A DNA stretch of 64,000 nt from Granulicella sp. (GCA_027450185.1 DAIDKF010000003.1:1-64000); one strand, 5' to 3'; numbered from the stretch's first letter, positions 1-8,933 are shown. Numbers and translations: made by a program. Notes: generated by a model from the letters alone, not told the origin.

Positions 1-3
1 CAT

Positions 4-594
4 ATGGCAACGCGGGGGCCTGCTCATGCTTTAGCAATGGCGAGCCAGATGGAACAGGGACTCAGCGTGTTGATGCTTTGTCTCTTGCTGTTTGTATGCT
101 TCGCTACTCGTTATCTGGGGCTTACCTACAGGAGTCACATCTTCGGTGTGAGCCTGGGGCTAGGTATCTACGCTGTGACTGAGTTGGTCGAATCCGCTTG
201 GATTACGACCAGAGGTGTGGCGTCGTTTTATTCTCCGGTCTATCTTTTCAGTGCTATCGGGGCCTGTGTGGTGTTGTTGACGTGGGGGACGTACTTTGCG
301 ATGCCGGTGCCGGAGCGGAAGATGGTTCTGCTGCCGACGACTTCTCCGTTCTTCCTGTGGAACCGCATCTCGGAGGCGCTGGGCGATGAGCCGGGGTTTG
401 TTGCCATTGCGGGCTTCAAGCCGGATATGCTGGCACCCGCGGAGTTGACCGCGTTTATGGCTGGCTCGCGGAGTGCGAAGGAGCGGGAGTTGGAGCGTGA
501 GCACGCGGCGCGTGATGAGCGCGAGGCGGAGATTGCGAGCGCGAGCGCTGCGCAGCAGGCCATGGGCATCCATCAAGTAGCCATGCAGCGGTAG
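4..594 (+). CDS. Hypothetical membrane protein, possibly 5'-truncated by the window edge
   Basis: I do not recognise this protein family. The translated part has about three hydrophobic segments (near residues 18-33, 46-60 and 78-100), followed by a hydrophilic tail rich in Glu, Arg and Ala that may form a helix or coiled coil (ERELEREHAARDEREAEIAS). The frame stays open to the left edge of the window, so the ATG at position 4 may be internal and further membrane segments may lie upstream; other ATGs occur at 37 and 49. The stop lies 9 bases before the next gene, so the two may be cotranscribed. The function is unknown. Confidence 0.6.
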   Translation: MATRGPAHALAMASQMEQGLSVLMLCLLLFVCFATRYLGLTYRSHIFGVSLGLGIYAVTELVESAWITTRGVASFYSPVYLFSAIGACVVLLTWGTYFAMPVPERKMVLLPTTSPFFLWNRISEALGDEPGFVAIAGFKPDMLAPAELTAFMAGSRSAKERELEREHAARDEREAEIASASAAQQAMGIHQVAMQR

Positions 595-603
595 CGGTGT
601 TCG

Positions 604-1800
604 ATGGAGCCTGTAACGCATCTGCTTACGGGCGCTTGTCTGTCGCGAGCGGGGCTCAATCGCCGTGCGGCTTATGCCACGCTGACGATGGTGGTGGCGG
701 CGGAGTTTCCCGATATCGATACGCTGTGGGCGCTGCGCGGACCGGTTGAGGGGTTTCAGCACCATCGAGGAATTACACATGCATTTCTGGGGCTGCCACT
801 CGAGGCGGCCCTGATTGTGGGTGGGGTGTATGCGTGGCATCGGTGGCGGGTGGGGAGAGCAAGTACACGAACAACGGCGGCAGGCACTGCGGTGGTGAAG
901 GCGTTGACGGCGGCTCCGGTGCGTTGGGGAGTGCTGTATGGGCTGGCGCTGGTGGCGCTGCTGAGCCATCTGCTGCTGGACTACACGAATAACTACGGAC
1001 TGAGGCCGTTCTTTCCGTTCGATGACCGATGGTATGCGGCGTCGATTGTGTTCATCTTCGATCCGGTGATGTTTGCGCTGCTGGTGGGAGCGCTGGTTGC
1101 GCCGTCGCTGTTTGGGATGGTGAGCGCGGAGGTGGGCGCGAAGAAACAGCCGTTTGCGGCGCGGGGATGGGCGATTGCAGCGTTGCTGGGCGTGGTGGCG
1201 TGGTGGGGATTGCGCAGCGTGGAGCATGCGCGCGCGGTGCAGATGGCCATGACGCAGAGCATTCCAGCGCCGGCGGAGAGTGCTGGCGCCTGGCCTCCAA
1301 ATCAGGACAGTTTGACAATCTCAGGACAGGCCAAGGTGCACTCCGATGCGCCGATGGAGACTGTGCCGGTGTACTTGCAGGCGCAGCGGGCGTTGGCGAG
1401 CCCTGATCCGCTGAGTCCGTTTCGATGGTCGGCGGTGATGGACTTTGGACCGGTGTATCAGTTGGCGGCGGTGGACACGCTGGGCGGAACGGTGACGATG
1501 GGGGCGACGACGTATCCGAAGCCGGGGCGCAGCGCGGTGGTGCTGGCGGCGGAGATGAGCAAGCTGGGGCGGGCGTATATGGACTGGTCGCCGATGCCGA
1601 TTGTGCAGGTGACGGAAACAGACAGTGGGCCGATGGCGGGCCGCGATGGGACGGTGGAACAGGTGGTGTCGTTTCGCGATCCGCGGTTTATGGGCGGGTG
1701 GCTGAGCGGTGCGGGATGGCAGCCGCTGATGGGGACGGTGGAGATGGATGCGGCGGGGAGGGTGGTGCGCCAGTCGATGGATGGGCGCGTGGAGCCGTAG
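604..1800 (+). CDS. Membrane-bound metal-dependent hydrolase, YdjM/DUF457-like
   Basis: The N-terminus has the typical pattern of the YdjM/DUF457 inner-membrane putative hydrolases: MEPVTHLLTGACLSRAG, then FPDIDTLWAL, then HHRGITHAFLG, and later LLSHLLLDYTNNYG. The conserved His and Asp residues would bind metal. Several membrane helices follow (roughly residues 70-85, 115-130, 145-165 and 190-205). The C-terminal 180 residues form a soluble, probably periplasmic, domain that I cannot assign. Family members are known mostly by similarity and the substrate is unknown. The gene starts 9 bases after the preceding ORF, which suggests cotranscription. Confidence 0.8.
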   Translation: MEPVTHLLTGACLSRAGLNRRAAYATLTMVVAAEFPDIDTLWALRGPVEGFQHHRGITHAFLGLPLEAALIVGGVYAWHRWRVGRASTRTTAAGTAVVKALTAAPVRWGVLYGLALVALLSHLLLDYTNNYGLRPFFPFDDRWYAASIVFIFDPVMFALLVGALVAPSLFGMVSAEVGAKKQPFAARGWAIAALLGVVAWWGLRSVEHARAVQMAMTQSIPAPAESAGAWPPNQDSLTISGQAKVHSDAPMETVPVYLQAQRALASPDPLSPFRWSAVMDFGPVYQLAAVDTLGGTVTMGATTYPKPGRSAVVLAAEMSKLGRAYMDWSPMPIVQVTETDSGPMAGRDGTVEQVVSFRDPRFMGGWLSGAGWQPLMGTVEMDAAGRVVRQSMDGRVEP

Positions 1801-1931
1801 CGGCTTGGGTGGCGGAGAGAGTTTGATGGGGTGAAAGTGCTTCTGCTGACGAGCGCTGGGGCTCAGGCTACAATCGTGGAGAGCGGTAGCAGTGCGTCGC
1901 CGCGAACCCCAGCTACGAAGGCTAAACCATC

Positions 1932-2483
1932 ATGCCAGCAATTGTTGTTCTACTCTTAGCCGCTTTGAGCCGCCTTCTGCCGCACGTCTTCCATAATCTT
2001 GCGTTCAACTTTACGGCGGTGGGCGCCGGACTGCTGTTCTTCGGCTCACGCAGGCCGCGCTGGCAGACGGTGCTGGCGGTTGCGGTGATGGCGCTGATGG
2101 ATGTCTACCTGACGACGAAGGTGTATGGGTACGCGTTTCACCTGAGCGGCTATGTGACGACCTGGGTGTGGTATGGGGCGGTGTGTTTGATGGGCAGTGT
2201 GCTGCTGCGTAAGGTGACGGCGCTGCGGGTGGCCGGCGGGGTGCTGGCCTCGGCGACGAGCTTCTTCCTGCTGAGCAACTTCATGGTGTGGATGGGCGGC
2301 GGGAGCATGGTGATGTATCCGCACAGTGCGGTGGGGCTGGTGAGCTGCTATGCGGCGGCGCTGCCGTTCTATGGGAACGATCTGATGTCGACAGGTTTGT
2401 TCGCAGCGGCGTTCTTTGGGCTGCCGGTGCTGGCGACGCGGATGGCGGAGTGGATGCAGCCGGAGCATGGGGCAGTAGCGTAG
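1932..2483 (+). CDS. DUF6580-type integral membrane protein
   Basis: This small integral membrane protein has about five to six hydrophobic helices. It resembles DUF6580 proteins (putative transport proteins, common in Acidobacteriota), with the early motif FNFTAVGAGLLFFGSRRPRW, a central TTWVWYG and a late SNFMVWMGGGSMVMYPHS segment. The family resembles substrate-binding membrane components of ECF-type uptake systems, but no ABC partners are nearby and no substrate can be named. It is followed by a clear hairpin terminator, so it ends its transcription unit. Confidence 0.75.
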   Translation: MPAIVVLLLAALSRLLPHVFHNLAFNFTAVGAGLLFFGSRRPRWQTVLAVAVMALMDVYLTTKVYGYAFHLSGYVTTWVWYGAVCLMGSVLLRKVTALRVAGGVLASATSFFLLSNFMVWMGGGSMVMYPHSAVGLVSCYAAALPFYGNDLMSTGLFAAAFFGLPVLATRMAEWMQPEHGAVA

Positions 2484-2507
2484 ACGCTGCGAAGAGGATG
2501 GATGGAG

Positions 2508-2536
2508 GGCCGCGCCGGGTGCGCGGCCTTTGTCTT
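2508..2536 (+). terminator. Rho-independent terminator after the DUF6580 gene
   Basis: A GC-rich perfect stem GGCCGCGC / GCGCGGCC with a five-base loop is followed by TTTGTCTT. It sits 24 bases after the stop of the plus-strand gene, between convergent genes. The T-rich side is on the plus strand. Confidence 0.75.
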
Positions 2537-2546
2537 GGGTGCGGGA

Positions 2547-3194
2547 TTATTCGCAGGAGGGGGTGTTGCCCTTGCGGCTGTCGAAGACCATGCGGACGAT
2601 GTAGAAGACCAGCGCGAGGAGGACGGCTGCGGCGAGGCTCAGGATCACGCGGCGGTGGCCGTGCAGGAGATGCCTGTAGGTGTGGACGATGGTGGGGCCG
2701 AACCAGATGAGAAGCAGCGACCAACTGAGGAACTGAACGAGTTTGCCGAGGAAGGTTGCCAGAACGAAGGGCAGGGACTTCATCTCAAAGACACCGGCGG
2801 CGAACTGGATGACTTTGAGCGGCGTGGGCGGAGGGCCCATGGACGGGATCAGGATGGCGAGAAACTCCTGACGCTCGAAGCGGTCGCGCAGTTGCTCGTA
2901 ACGCTTGCGATCGATGCGCTTCATCAGGAAGAGCTCTCCACCGGCACGGCCAATGAAGAAGGGGACCAGAGAGCCGAGCGCGGCAGCGGCGGCACCCACC
3001 AGGCTGTAAACGATGAAGAGGCTGTGGTTGGCCTTGACGTATACGGTGAGAACGCCGTCGAGGCCGCCGGGGATGGGAATCAGCGCGGAGTCGATGAGGG
3101 CGAGGCCGGCGACGCCCCAGATGCCGAGGGGAATGAGGAAGGCCAGCAGGAGTGCGGAGAACTTATGCAAAAGAACGATGGGATGCAGTTTCAC
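2547..3194 (-). CDS. VTT/DedA-family membrane protein
   Basis: This is a DedA-like (VTT domain, SNARE-associated) inner-membrane protein of about usual length, with four to five hydrophobic segments. The signature includes the re-entrant-like IPIPGGLDGVLTVYV segment near residue 40, a FFIGRAGGELFL stretch, and the second re-entrant motif IPSMGPPPTPLKVIQFAAGVF. DedA relatives include flippases and proton-dependent transporters involved in membrane homeostasis; which lipid or solute this one handles is not visible. It lies 12 bases downstream of the MogA-like gene on the same strand, so the two are probably cotranscribed. Confidence 0.85.
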   Translation of the reverse strand: MKLHPIVLLHKFSALLLAFLIPLGIWGVAGLALIDSALIPIPGGLDGVLTVYVKANHSLFIVYSLVGAAAAALGSLVPFFIGRAGGELFLMKRIDRKRYEQLRDRFERQEFLAILIPSMGPPPTPLKVIQFAAGVFEMKSLPFVLATFLGKLVQFLSWSLLLIWFGPTIVHTYRHLLHGHRRVILSLAAAVLLALVFYIVRMVFDSRKGNTPSCE

Positions 3195-3206
3195 GGAATC
3201 TTCATT

Positions 3207-3716
3207 CTATCGTTCGCGAGTATGTGCTGTGTGGCCTGCGAGGAGATCGAGGGCGTGGGGCAGGAGCGGAAGGACGGCTCGCAGGGAACTTTCAGCTCCT
3301 TCCGGGCTGCCGGGGAGATTGATAATAAGGCAGTTAGAGGCGATACCGGATACGCCGCGGCTGAGGGCGGCGAAGGGAGTGCGGGTGGCGCCGTCCTGGC
3401 GGATGAGTTCGGCGAGGCCGGGGACGAGGCGGGTGCAGACGGCGAGTGTGGCTTCGGGGGTGATGTCGCGGGCGGCGAGGCCGGTGCCGCCAGTGGTGAG
3501 GACCAGCGAAGCGCGGGAGGCTGCGGCGTGCAGCGCGGGGATGAGCTGCGCGGTCTCGTCGGGGAGGGTGAGCGCGTCGATGATCTGGGCGCCAGCCTGG
3601 GTGAGGAGATGGGCGAGGGCGGGGCCGGAGAGGTCGGTCTGTGTGCCGGCGAAGCAGCGGTCGCTGACGGTGAGGATGATGGCGGTGCGGCCGGCGAGAG
3701 ACTTGGGGGACGGCAT
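3207..3716 (-). CDS. mogA: Molybdenum cofactor biosynthesis protein, MogA/MoaB family
   Basis: The protein adenylylates molybdopterin before molybdate insertion (MogA) or belongs to the closely related MoaB group. Visible signatures are [17 protein letters not shown] at the N-terminus and [17 protein letters not shown] in the centre, which form the nucleotide and pterin binding site. The length of 169 residues matches the single-domain family. It is the first gene of a short minus-strand unit with the DedA-like protein. No other Mo-cofactor gene and no obvious molybdoenzyme is in the window. The MogA versus MoaB assignment is uncertain. Confidence 0.85.
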   Translation of the reverse strand: MPSPKSLAGRTAIILTVSDRCFAGTQTDLSGPALAHLLTQAGAQIIDALTLPDETAQLIPALHAAASRASLVLTTGGTGLAARDITPEATLAVCTRLVPGLAELIRQDGATRTPFAALSRGVSGIASNCLIINLPGSPEGAESSLRAVLPLLPHALDLLAGHTAHTRER

Positions 3717-3852
3717 AGATCAAGAATAACTGCGGGTGGGCGGAATCGTTCCAAAGATGAGAAAATAGACAGGCCAGCGTCTTTTTGGTCTGGCGATTGG
3801 TCGCGGTGCGCAACCTTGGCAGCGGCTGGTCCGTCACAGACTAAACGACCCG

Positions 3853-4995
3853 ATGCAGCCAACACCCCCACAGATCGATCCCGAGTCCCCGCGCGCCGAA
3901 CCTGAGACCCCGCAAGATGGGGCCGCTTCAAGCGGCGCAGGGAAGCTCGCTACAGACGCGGCCACGCAAGCCGGAGAGGCTGCGGAGTCCGGTGCGGTGC
4001 TGTCGGTGGTGCCGCATGAGGCAAAGAGCGGGGTGGTATCTGCGCCGGTTCGGATTCGCACGAATCGCTATGGCGACCTGGAGGAACATGAACTCATCCG
4101 GCTGCTGGACACGATTGAGGATGAGCGTGCACGCGGACGGTTTCGCGAGTCGATCTACATCTCGATGTTTGTGTGGATTGCGATTGCGTGGGTGCTGTTT
4201 TATGGGCCGAAGTATCTGTGGCACTCTCCGCAACTGATCACCCCGACAACCGCGCTGCAGCAGCAGGCGCTGGTGCAGTTGAATGCGCCGCGGCTGCCGC
4301 ACCGGGCGGTTTCGCCGCCACCGAAGATCGACAAGGGAACGCTGGCGAAGCTGCGCGCGATGGAGCCGAAGCCGCTGCCAGCCCCGGTTGCACCGCCGCC
4401 GCCGCCACCTGCGCCTGCGGCGATGACGCCGACGCCTCCGGTTCCGGCTCCGCAGATGCCCTTGCCGACAGCCCCGAAGCCGCATGTGGCGGAGCCCGAA
4501 CCCAATGCGCCGCTGCCGCAGGCCCCGAGCCGTCCAATCTTCAACACGCCTTCGACCGCGAGCGACAATCTACGTCAGGCCATGCGTGGATCGGAGGGTG
4601 CGGGGAGCGATCGCAGCCTGGGCATACAGGGTGGTGGTGGCGGCACCAAGCTGGGCCAGGGCGTTGACATCCTCTCGGATAGGCAGGGAGTTGACTTCCA
4701 GCCGTATCTGCAACGGATCCTGCGCGAGATCTATCAGCAGTGGATTCCGCTGATCCCTGAAGAGGCGCGGCCTCCGCTGCGCAAACAGGGTACGACGCAG
4801 ATTCGCTTTACGATCAATGCGGATGGAACGATTGCAGCGATGCACCTGGATGGATCGAGCCATGACGATGCGCTGAACCGTGCGGCGTGGGGATCGATTA
4901 CAGGCGTGGGACAGTTTCCGCCGCTGCCGAAGCAGTTCCACGGACCGAACCTGGAGCTGCGCATTCATTATCTGGTCAATCAGGACACGGAGTAG
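3853..4995 (+). CDS. TonB-family protein with an internal membrane anchor
   Basis: The C-terminal 110 residues form a TonB_C-like domain (FQPYLQRILREIYQQWIPLIP ... TTQIRFTINADGTIAAMHL), which in TonB contacts outer-membrane transporters. A proline-rich spacer (about residues 155-230, PAPVAPPPPPPAPAAMTP) spans the periplasm as in TonB. Unusually, the single membrane helix (about residues 100-118, YISMFVWIAIAWVLFYG) comes after a cytoplasmic N-terminal region of about 95 residues, much longer than in standard TonB. No exbB or exbD gene is adjacent. The gene is followed after five bases by a small membrane protein, then miaA, so it may head that unit. Confidence 0.8.
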   Translation: MQPTPPQIDPESPRAEPETPQDGAASSGAGKLATDAATQAGEAAESGAVLSVVPHEAKSGVVSAPVRIRTNRYGDLEEHELIRLLDTIEDERARGRFRESIYISMFVWIAIAWVLFYGPKYLWHSPQLITPTTALQQQALVQLNAPRLPHRAVSPPPKIDKGTLAKLRAMEPKPLPAPVAPPPPPPAPAAMTPTPPVPAPQMPLPTAPKPHVAEPEPNAPLPQAPSRPIFNTPSTASDNLRQAMRGSEGAGSDRSLGIQGGGGGTKLGQGVDILSDRQGVDFQPYLQRILREIYQQWIPLIPEEARPPLRKQGTTQIRFTINADGTIAAMHLDGSSHDDALNRAAWGSITGVGQFPPLPKQFHGPNLELRIHYLVNQDTE

Positions 4996-5000
4996 CGGCG

Positions 5001-5237
5001 ATGCAGGGCTCTCAGCCAGGCGACGAGCAACGCGCAGCACCACCGCAGCGGCCGCCGCTGACCCCGGAGTTTCTGCGCGAGCGCGCGGAGTACGAACAGT
5101 ATCGCAGGCAGCGGGAGGCGATCGAGCGCAGAAGCATGGTGCGTGGATTGATCCTGCTGGCGGTGGTGGTGCTGCTTGGAAGCATGGTGCGCGCAGGGTT
5201 GGATAGGGTGTTTGTGCAGGGCTGGTGGAAACCTTAG
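5001..5237 (+). CDS. Small single-pass membrane protein
   Basis: This is a 78-residue product starting at the ATG five bases after the stop of the TonB-family gene; the longer ORF in the track is a frame extension into that gene. It has a hydrophilic N-terminal half with charged repeats (EFLRERAEYEQYRRQREAIERR, probably helical) and one membrane helix (GLILLAVVVLLGSMV), ending with a short aromatic tail. I do not recognise the family. Its stop overlaps the proposed GTG start of miaA. A role linked to the TonB-family protein is only inferred from position. Confidence 0.6.
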   Translation: MQGSQPGDEQRAAPPQRPPLTPEFLRERAEYEQYRRQREAIERRSMVRGLILLAVVVLLGSMVRAGLDRVFVQGWWKP

Positions 5238-6283
5238 CTTCCGCCACCACTGCGGAGAGAGAGGCGCCGCACGCAACGCAGGAGAACGAGAACGTGCCGG
5301 AGAATTGGGTGACGGAGCGCGGAGAGAATGAGTGTCCGCTGCTGGTGGTGGCGGGGCCGACGGCGAGCGGGAAGACGGCGCTGGCGCTGCGGCTCGGCGA
5401 AGAGTTGGGCGGCGAGATTGTGAGCTGCGACTCGGTTGCGGTCTATCGGCTGATGGAGATTGGCGCGGCCAAGCCGACGCCGGAAGAACGCGCACGCGTC
5501 ACCCATCATTGCATCGATTTGTATTGGCCGGATGAGGCGTGTACGGCGGGCGACTATGCGCGGCATGCGCGTGAGGCCCTTGCGGGGATCCGCGAGCGCG
5601 GACGGATTCCGATTGTTGCGGGCGGGACGGGGTTGTATCTGCGTGCGCTGCTGGAGGGACTGGCGCCCGCACCGCAGCGCGATGAGGTGCTGCGCTCGCG
5701 GCTGCGGGAGCGTGTGACGCGTAGGGGATCGGCGTGGCTGCATCGCGTGCTGCGACGGCTCGATCCACGCGCCGCGGAGTTGATCCATGCCAATGATGTG
5801 CCGAAACTGATTCGCAGTATTGAGGTGACGTTGGCGGCACGGCAGCCGCAGACCGAGCAGTGGCAGGCGGGACGCGATGCGCTGCGCGGGTATCGCGTGC
5901 TACAGATGGGACTTGCACCGACGGCTTCCAAAGAGATGCGCGAGAGGCTGTATGCGCGTATCAACGACCGCGCGGCGGAGATGTTCGAGCGTGGATTGAT
6001 GGCGGAGACGGAGATGCTGCGCGAGCGATTCGGCGATGAGTGCCGTGCGCTTGGAGCGTTGGGCTATGCGCAGGCCATGGCCGTGCTGCGCGGCGAGATG
6101 ACGTTGGATGCGGCGTTGGCTGCGGCCCAGCAGGGGCATCGCAATTATGCCAAGCGGCAGGGAACATGGTTTCGGCGCGAGGCCGCGATGCGATGGCTGC
6201 CGGGCTTTGGCGATGATGCGGCGGTGCAGGAAGAGGCGTTGGCATTGGCGCGCGAGTTGATGACGGGAGGCCGCGCTGCATGA
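5225..6283 (+). CDS. miaA: tRNA dimethylallyltransferase MiaA
   Basis: MiaA transfers a dimethylallyl group from DMAPP to N6 of adenosine 37 in tRNAs that read codons starting with U. The P-loop GPTASGKTALALRLGEEL, the adjacent CDSVAVYR and the downstream GGTGLYLRALLEGL motif are all present, and the last part carries the typical ALGYAQAM and RNYAKRQGTWFR motifs. The proposed GTG start gives an N-terminal extension of about 38 residues before the P-loop; a start near 5295 (GTG) would give the usual length. The gene overlaps the upstream small ORF and the downstream S4-domain gene (ATGA), indicating an operon. Confidence 0.95.
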   Translation: METLASATTAEREAPHATQENENVPENWVTERGENECPLLVVAGPTASGKTALALRLGEELGGEIVSCDSVAVYRLMEIGAAKPTPEERARVTHHCIDLYWPDEACTAGDYARHAREALAGIRERGRIPIVAGGTGLYLRALLEGLAPAPQRDEVLRSRLRERVTRRGSAWLHRVLRRLDPRAAELIHANDVPKLIRSIEVTLAARQPQTEQWQAGRDALRGYRVLQMGLAPTASKEMRERLYARINDRAAEMFERGLMAETEMLRERFGDECRALGALGYAQAMAVLRGEMTLDAALAAAQQGHRNYAKRQGTWFRREAAMRWLPGFGDDAAVQEEALALARELMTGGRAA

Positions 6284-6657
6284 ATGGTGTGCGGATCGAC
6301 AAGTGGCTGTGGGCGGCGAGGTTCTTCAAGACGCGGGCGCTGGCGTCGAGGGCATGCGAGCTGGGACGCGTGCAGTCGAATGGTGTGGTGGCCAAGGCAG
6401 CGCGAGAGGTGCGCACGGGCGACCTGCTGCAGGTTCGCAATGAAGGCGGGGATTTTGTGATCGAGGTGCTGACGCTGAGCGAGATACGTGGGCCAGCGGC
6501 CGCTGCGCAGGGGCTGTATCGCGAGACGGACGAGAGCAAGGCGGCGCGGGCGAAGGTGGCCGAAGAGCGCAAGGCAATGTTTGCGGCGGAGGCTGCGCCA
6601 GCAAGCAGACCGTCGAAGCGCGATCGGCGCGAGATCAACCGGTTTCGCGGACGGTGA
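6280..6657 (+). CDS. S4-domain RNA-binding protein, HslR/Hsp15-like
   Basis: The N-terminus carries an S4 RNA-binding domain (VRIDKWLWAARFFKTRALASRACELGRV), matching the Hsp15/HslR family that binds stalled 50S subunits with peptidyl-tRNA. The C-terminal basic tail (SKRDRREINRFRGR) is also typical. The start ATG overlaps the miaA stop in an ATGA arrangement, so translation is probably coupled. The ribosome-recycling function is known for the E. coli protein; here it is inferred by family. The gene ends 24 bases before a convergent VWA gene. Confidence 0.85.
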   Translation: MNGVRIDKWLWAARFFKTRALASRACELGRVQSNGVVAKAAREVRTGDLLQVRNEGGDFVIEVLTLSEIRGPAAAAQGLYRETDESKAARAKVAEERKAMFAAEAAPASRPSKRDRREINRFRGR

Positions 6658-6681
6658 GGCTGCGGCGTCAGGGCTGTGGTA

Positions 6682-7851
6682 TCAGGGCTGTGGTGTCGAG
6701 GCGCCGCCGTTGGCGTTGACCCAGTAGCCGTCGCGGGCTTCGACGGAGAGCTTGGAGGCGTCGCGCAGCTTCAGCACGATGGTGTGAAAGCCGGGCGTGG
6801 GCAACTGCGGCTGGAAGGTTAGCACGTAGCGGTTTGGAATGTGGTTGGCGATGGTCAGCAGGTCGTGGTCGAGCGTCTTCACGTTCTTGAACTTGAAGTA
6901 CTCGCCGCCGGTGAGATGCGCGACGGACTCGGAGATGTTGCGGCGAAGGGCGTGGCGCGCGGCGATCTCGGCGAGATGGGCAAGCCGTAACGGCGGAAGA
7001 AGTTCTTCGACGCAGTTCAGATCCTGCGAGCCAACGCTCTCGGTGGGCTTGATGGGATTGCCGTCGGCGTCTTTGCCGAGGTCGCGGCTGAAGCAGCCGT
7101 GCTGGGGCCCGGGCTCGTCGGAATTGAACTTGGCGGCCTCGCTGCCTTCGTCGGTGCCGGTGGTGTGGAAGCCGACACTGTAGATGACGGTGTTGGTGTC
7201 GCTGATGGCGCGCAGAGCGTCGACCAGCGGGGTTTGGCTGCCGTTGTCGGTGGTCTGCGAGAGCAGCAGGATGGCGCGGCGATAGGTGGTGGGCTGCTGG
7301 CTGAGCAGGTTGACGGCGAAGGTGATGGCGTCGAGGACAGCAGCCTTGTTGTCGCCGGGATCGAGGATGTCGAGGGAGTGGGAGATGAAGGCGAGATTGG
7401 GCGTGAAGCCGTGCAGCAGGATGGGGGTGCTGTCGAAACCTACGACTGCAACCTCATGCTGAATGCCGCCGAGCATGTTGTCGAGCATGGGCTCGAGGCC
7501 CTGATACTGGTCGAGATGAACGGCAGCGTCGCCGCCGGTTTGCACGATGACGACCATGGCAAGCGGCTGGCCGCCGGTATTCTGCTCAAGGCGAAGTTTC
7601 TGCTCGACACCGTCATCGGTGAGGATGAAGTCCTTGGCCTGAAGGGTATAGACGAGCTCTCCCGATTTGTTGCGGACCAGTGCCGGAACCACGACCAGAT
7701 TGGATCTGACCGTGATGGTGTTCAGGGGCAAACTCGATTCGGTGGCCGCCTGGGCGTCGTCCGAAGCCGTGGGGCCTGGCGAGGTGGAGGCGGGCGCCTG
7801 TGCAAGGGCGACGGACGCGGCGAAGAACACGAGAGCGGCGAGGGGCTTCAT
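6682..7851 (-). CDS. VWFA-related exported protein
   Basis: The protein starts with a signal peptide (LAALVFFAASVALAQA). After residue 45 it has the acidobacterial VWFA-related pattern: LPLNTITVRSNLVVVPALVRNKSGELVYTL ... DFILTDDGVEQKL, then a von Willebrand A-type fold. The MIDAS motif is degenerate: VIVQTGGDA stands where DxSxS would be expected. Such proteins are abundant in Acidobacteriota and are of unknown function, probably periplasmic adhesion or complex-scaffold proteins. No partner gene (MoxR ATPase) is adjacent, and it appears to be monocistronic. Confidence 0.8.
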   Translation of the reverse strand: MKPLAALVFFAASVALAQAPASTSPGPTASDDAQAATESSLPLNTITVRSNLVVVPALVRNKSGELVYTLQAKDFILTDDGVEQKLRLEQNTGGQPLAMVVIVQTGGDAAVHLDQYQGLEPMLDNMLGGIQHEVAVVGFDSTPILLHGFTPNLAFISHSLDILDPGDNKAAVLDAITFAVNLLSQQPTTYRRAILLLSQTTDNGSQTPLVDALRAISDTNTVIYSVGFHTTGTDEGSEAAKFNSDEPGPQHGCFSRDLGKDADGNPIKPTESVGSQDLNCVEELLPPLRLAHLAEIAARHALRRNISESVAHLTGGEYFKFKNVKTLDHDLLTIANHIPNRYVLTFQPQLPTPGFHTIVLKLRDASKLSVEARDGYWVNANGGASTPQP

Positions 7852-7958
7852 AGTGGAGGGTAGGGCCTGTGGTTATGGATTCATTGCCAGTGTACCTGTG
7901 AAGGTTGGACGAGGCAGAAGCGCGGACGTTGCAGAGGGCCGTTGCGGCACCAACGAGA

Positions 7959-7985
7959 AGCGGCCCATCGTGAGGATGAGCCGCT
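7959..7985 (-). terminator. Hairpin terminator after the glycine-zipper lipoprotein gene
   Basis: On the minus strand the stem AGCGGCTCATC / GATGGGCCGCT (one G-T pair) with a five-base loop is followed by TTCTCGTT. It lies 34 bases after the stop of the minus-strand gene at 8019. Confidence 0.6.
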
Positions 7986-8018
7986 CTGGCATGCGTGGGA
8001 GGTGATGCGTCGATGTGG

Positions 8019-8933
8019 CTACGGATTGTGCACGATGAGCGGATCTGCGAGGCGGAAGTGGACGACGGATTCGGCGGGAATGTTGATGTCGCTGTTGCCG
8101 GTGAGGCCGGCGATTGCGGTACCAGTGCCAGCGCCTGCTGCGGCGCCGATAGCCAGGCCGACACCGCCTGTAGCGAGGCCGCCGATAAGCATGCCTGCGC
8201 CCGTCATGCCGCCGATGATGGCAGCGGAGCGACGTCCCTTGCCGCGCTTGGTCTGAACATTATCGCGGGTATCGATCGGGTACTCATAGCCGCCGAGGGT
8301 CATGGAGGTAAGCCGCAGTTCAAGGAAGGAGCGTCCTTTGAAATGACCGCGGCGATGAGCTTCATCGACACGGCCTGCGACCTCGGTGCCGCGCGGAATG
8401 ACGACGGAGCCGTTGCTGACGATGGGCTCGACCACGTTGCCGTTGAAGTGGTCTCCGGCACGGCTGGTCTTGACGCTGATGCGCTGATCGATGCGGATGG
8501 CGAGCTCGGTGCCGGCGGGAATCTGGATGGAGACGGGCGGCGGCTGGTTGGGCTGCATGCCGGGCTGGCCGCCGGGTTGGCCACCTTCGGCGGCGTCAGG
8601 TTGGCCATTGCCGTAGGGCTGCGGCTGCCCATATGAGCCAAGAGGAGTGATTGTGGGGTCTGTGCTGTGCGGCTTGGAGCCGGGTGGCGGCGGGGAGATC
8701 AGCGTCGAAATCGCGGGCTGCTGGCCCTTGGCGTACGGTGGTTGAACGGTCTTGGTCACCGTGTTGCCATCGCTGTCGATGTACTGCACCTGCTGCGGAA
8801 TATTGGTCGAGATGGCTTGCGCCTTGGCCTGGTCGATGGCCTTTTCCTGCTTGCTTGCGCAGCCTGCCAGCAGAATCAGCGCAGTCATCCCTGCGCCTGC
8901 GAGAAGCGTGCGAAGTGTCTTTTGAATTGCCAT
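8019..8933 (-). CDS. Lipoprotein with glycine-zipper segment
   Basis: The start at 8933 is chosen because a strong GGAAGGAG ribosome site precedes it and it gives a clean lipoprotein signal peptide ending in the lipobox LLAGC; the longer ORF start is not supported. The middle is a Pro/Gln/Gly-rich linker, followed by a beta-rich domain with PAGTELAIRIDQRISVKTSRAGD. The last 70 residues contain a glycine-zipper stretch (GMLIGGLATGGVGLAIGAAAG) of the type that inserts in or packs at membranes. Proteins of this architecture are common in Acidobacteriota and probably sit in the envelope. The specific function is unknown. Confidence 0.75.
   Translation of the reverse strand: MAIQKTLRTLLAGAGMTALILLAGCASKQEKAIDQAKAQAISTNIPQQVQYIDSDGNTVTKTVQPPYAKGQQPAISTLISPPPPGSKPHSTDPTITPLGSYGQPQPYGNGQPDAAEGGQPGGQPGMQPNQPPPVSIQIPAGTELAIRIDQRISVKTSRAGDHFNGNVVEPIVSNGSVVIPRGTEVAGRVDEAHRRGHFKGRSFLELRLTSMTLGGYEYPIDTRDNVQTKRGKGRRSAAIIGGMTGAGMLIGGLATGGVGLAIGAAAGAGTGTAIAGLTGNSDINIPAESVVHFRLADPLIVHNP

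Noticed and set aside
2502-3905. 467-residue plus-strand ORF
   Set aside because: It is the shadow of the DedA-like and MogA genes on the other strand; the composition is unnatural and no family is seen.
6668-6695. Tandem repeat of TCAGGGCTGTGGT at the hslR/VWA junction
   Set aside because: Only two short copies at the end of a coding region; too small to call a functional repeat.
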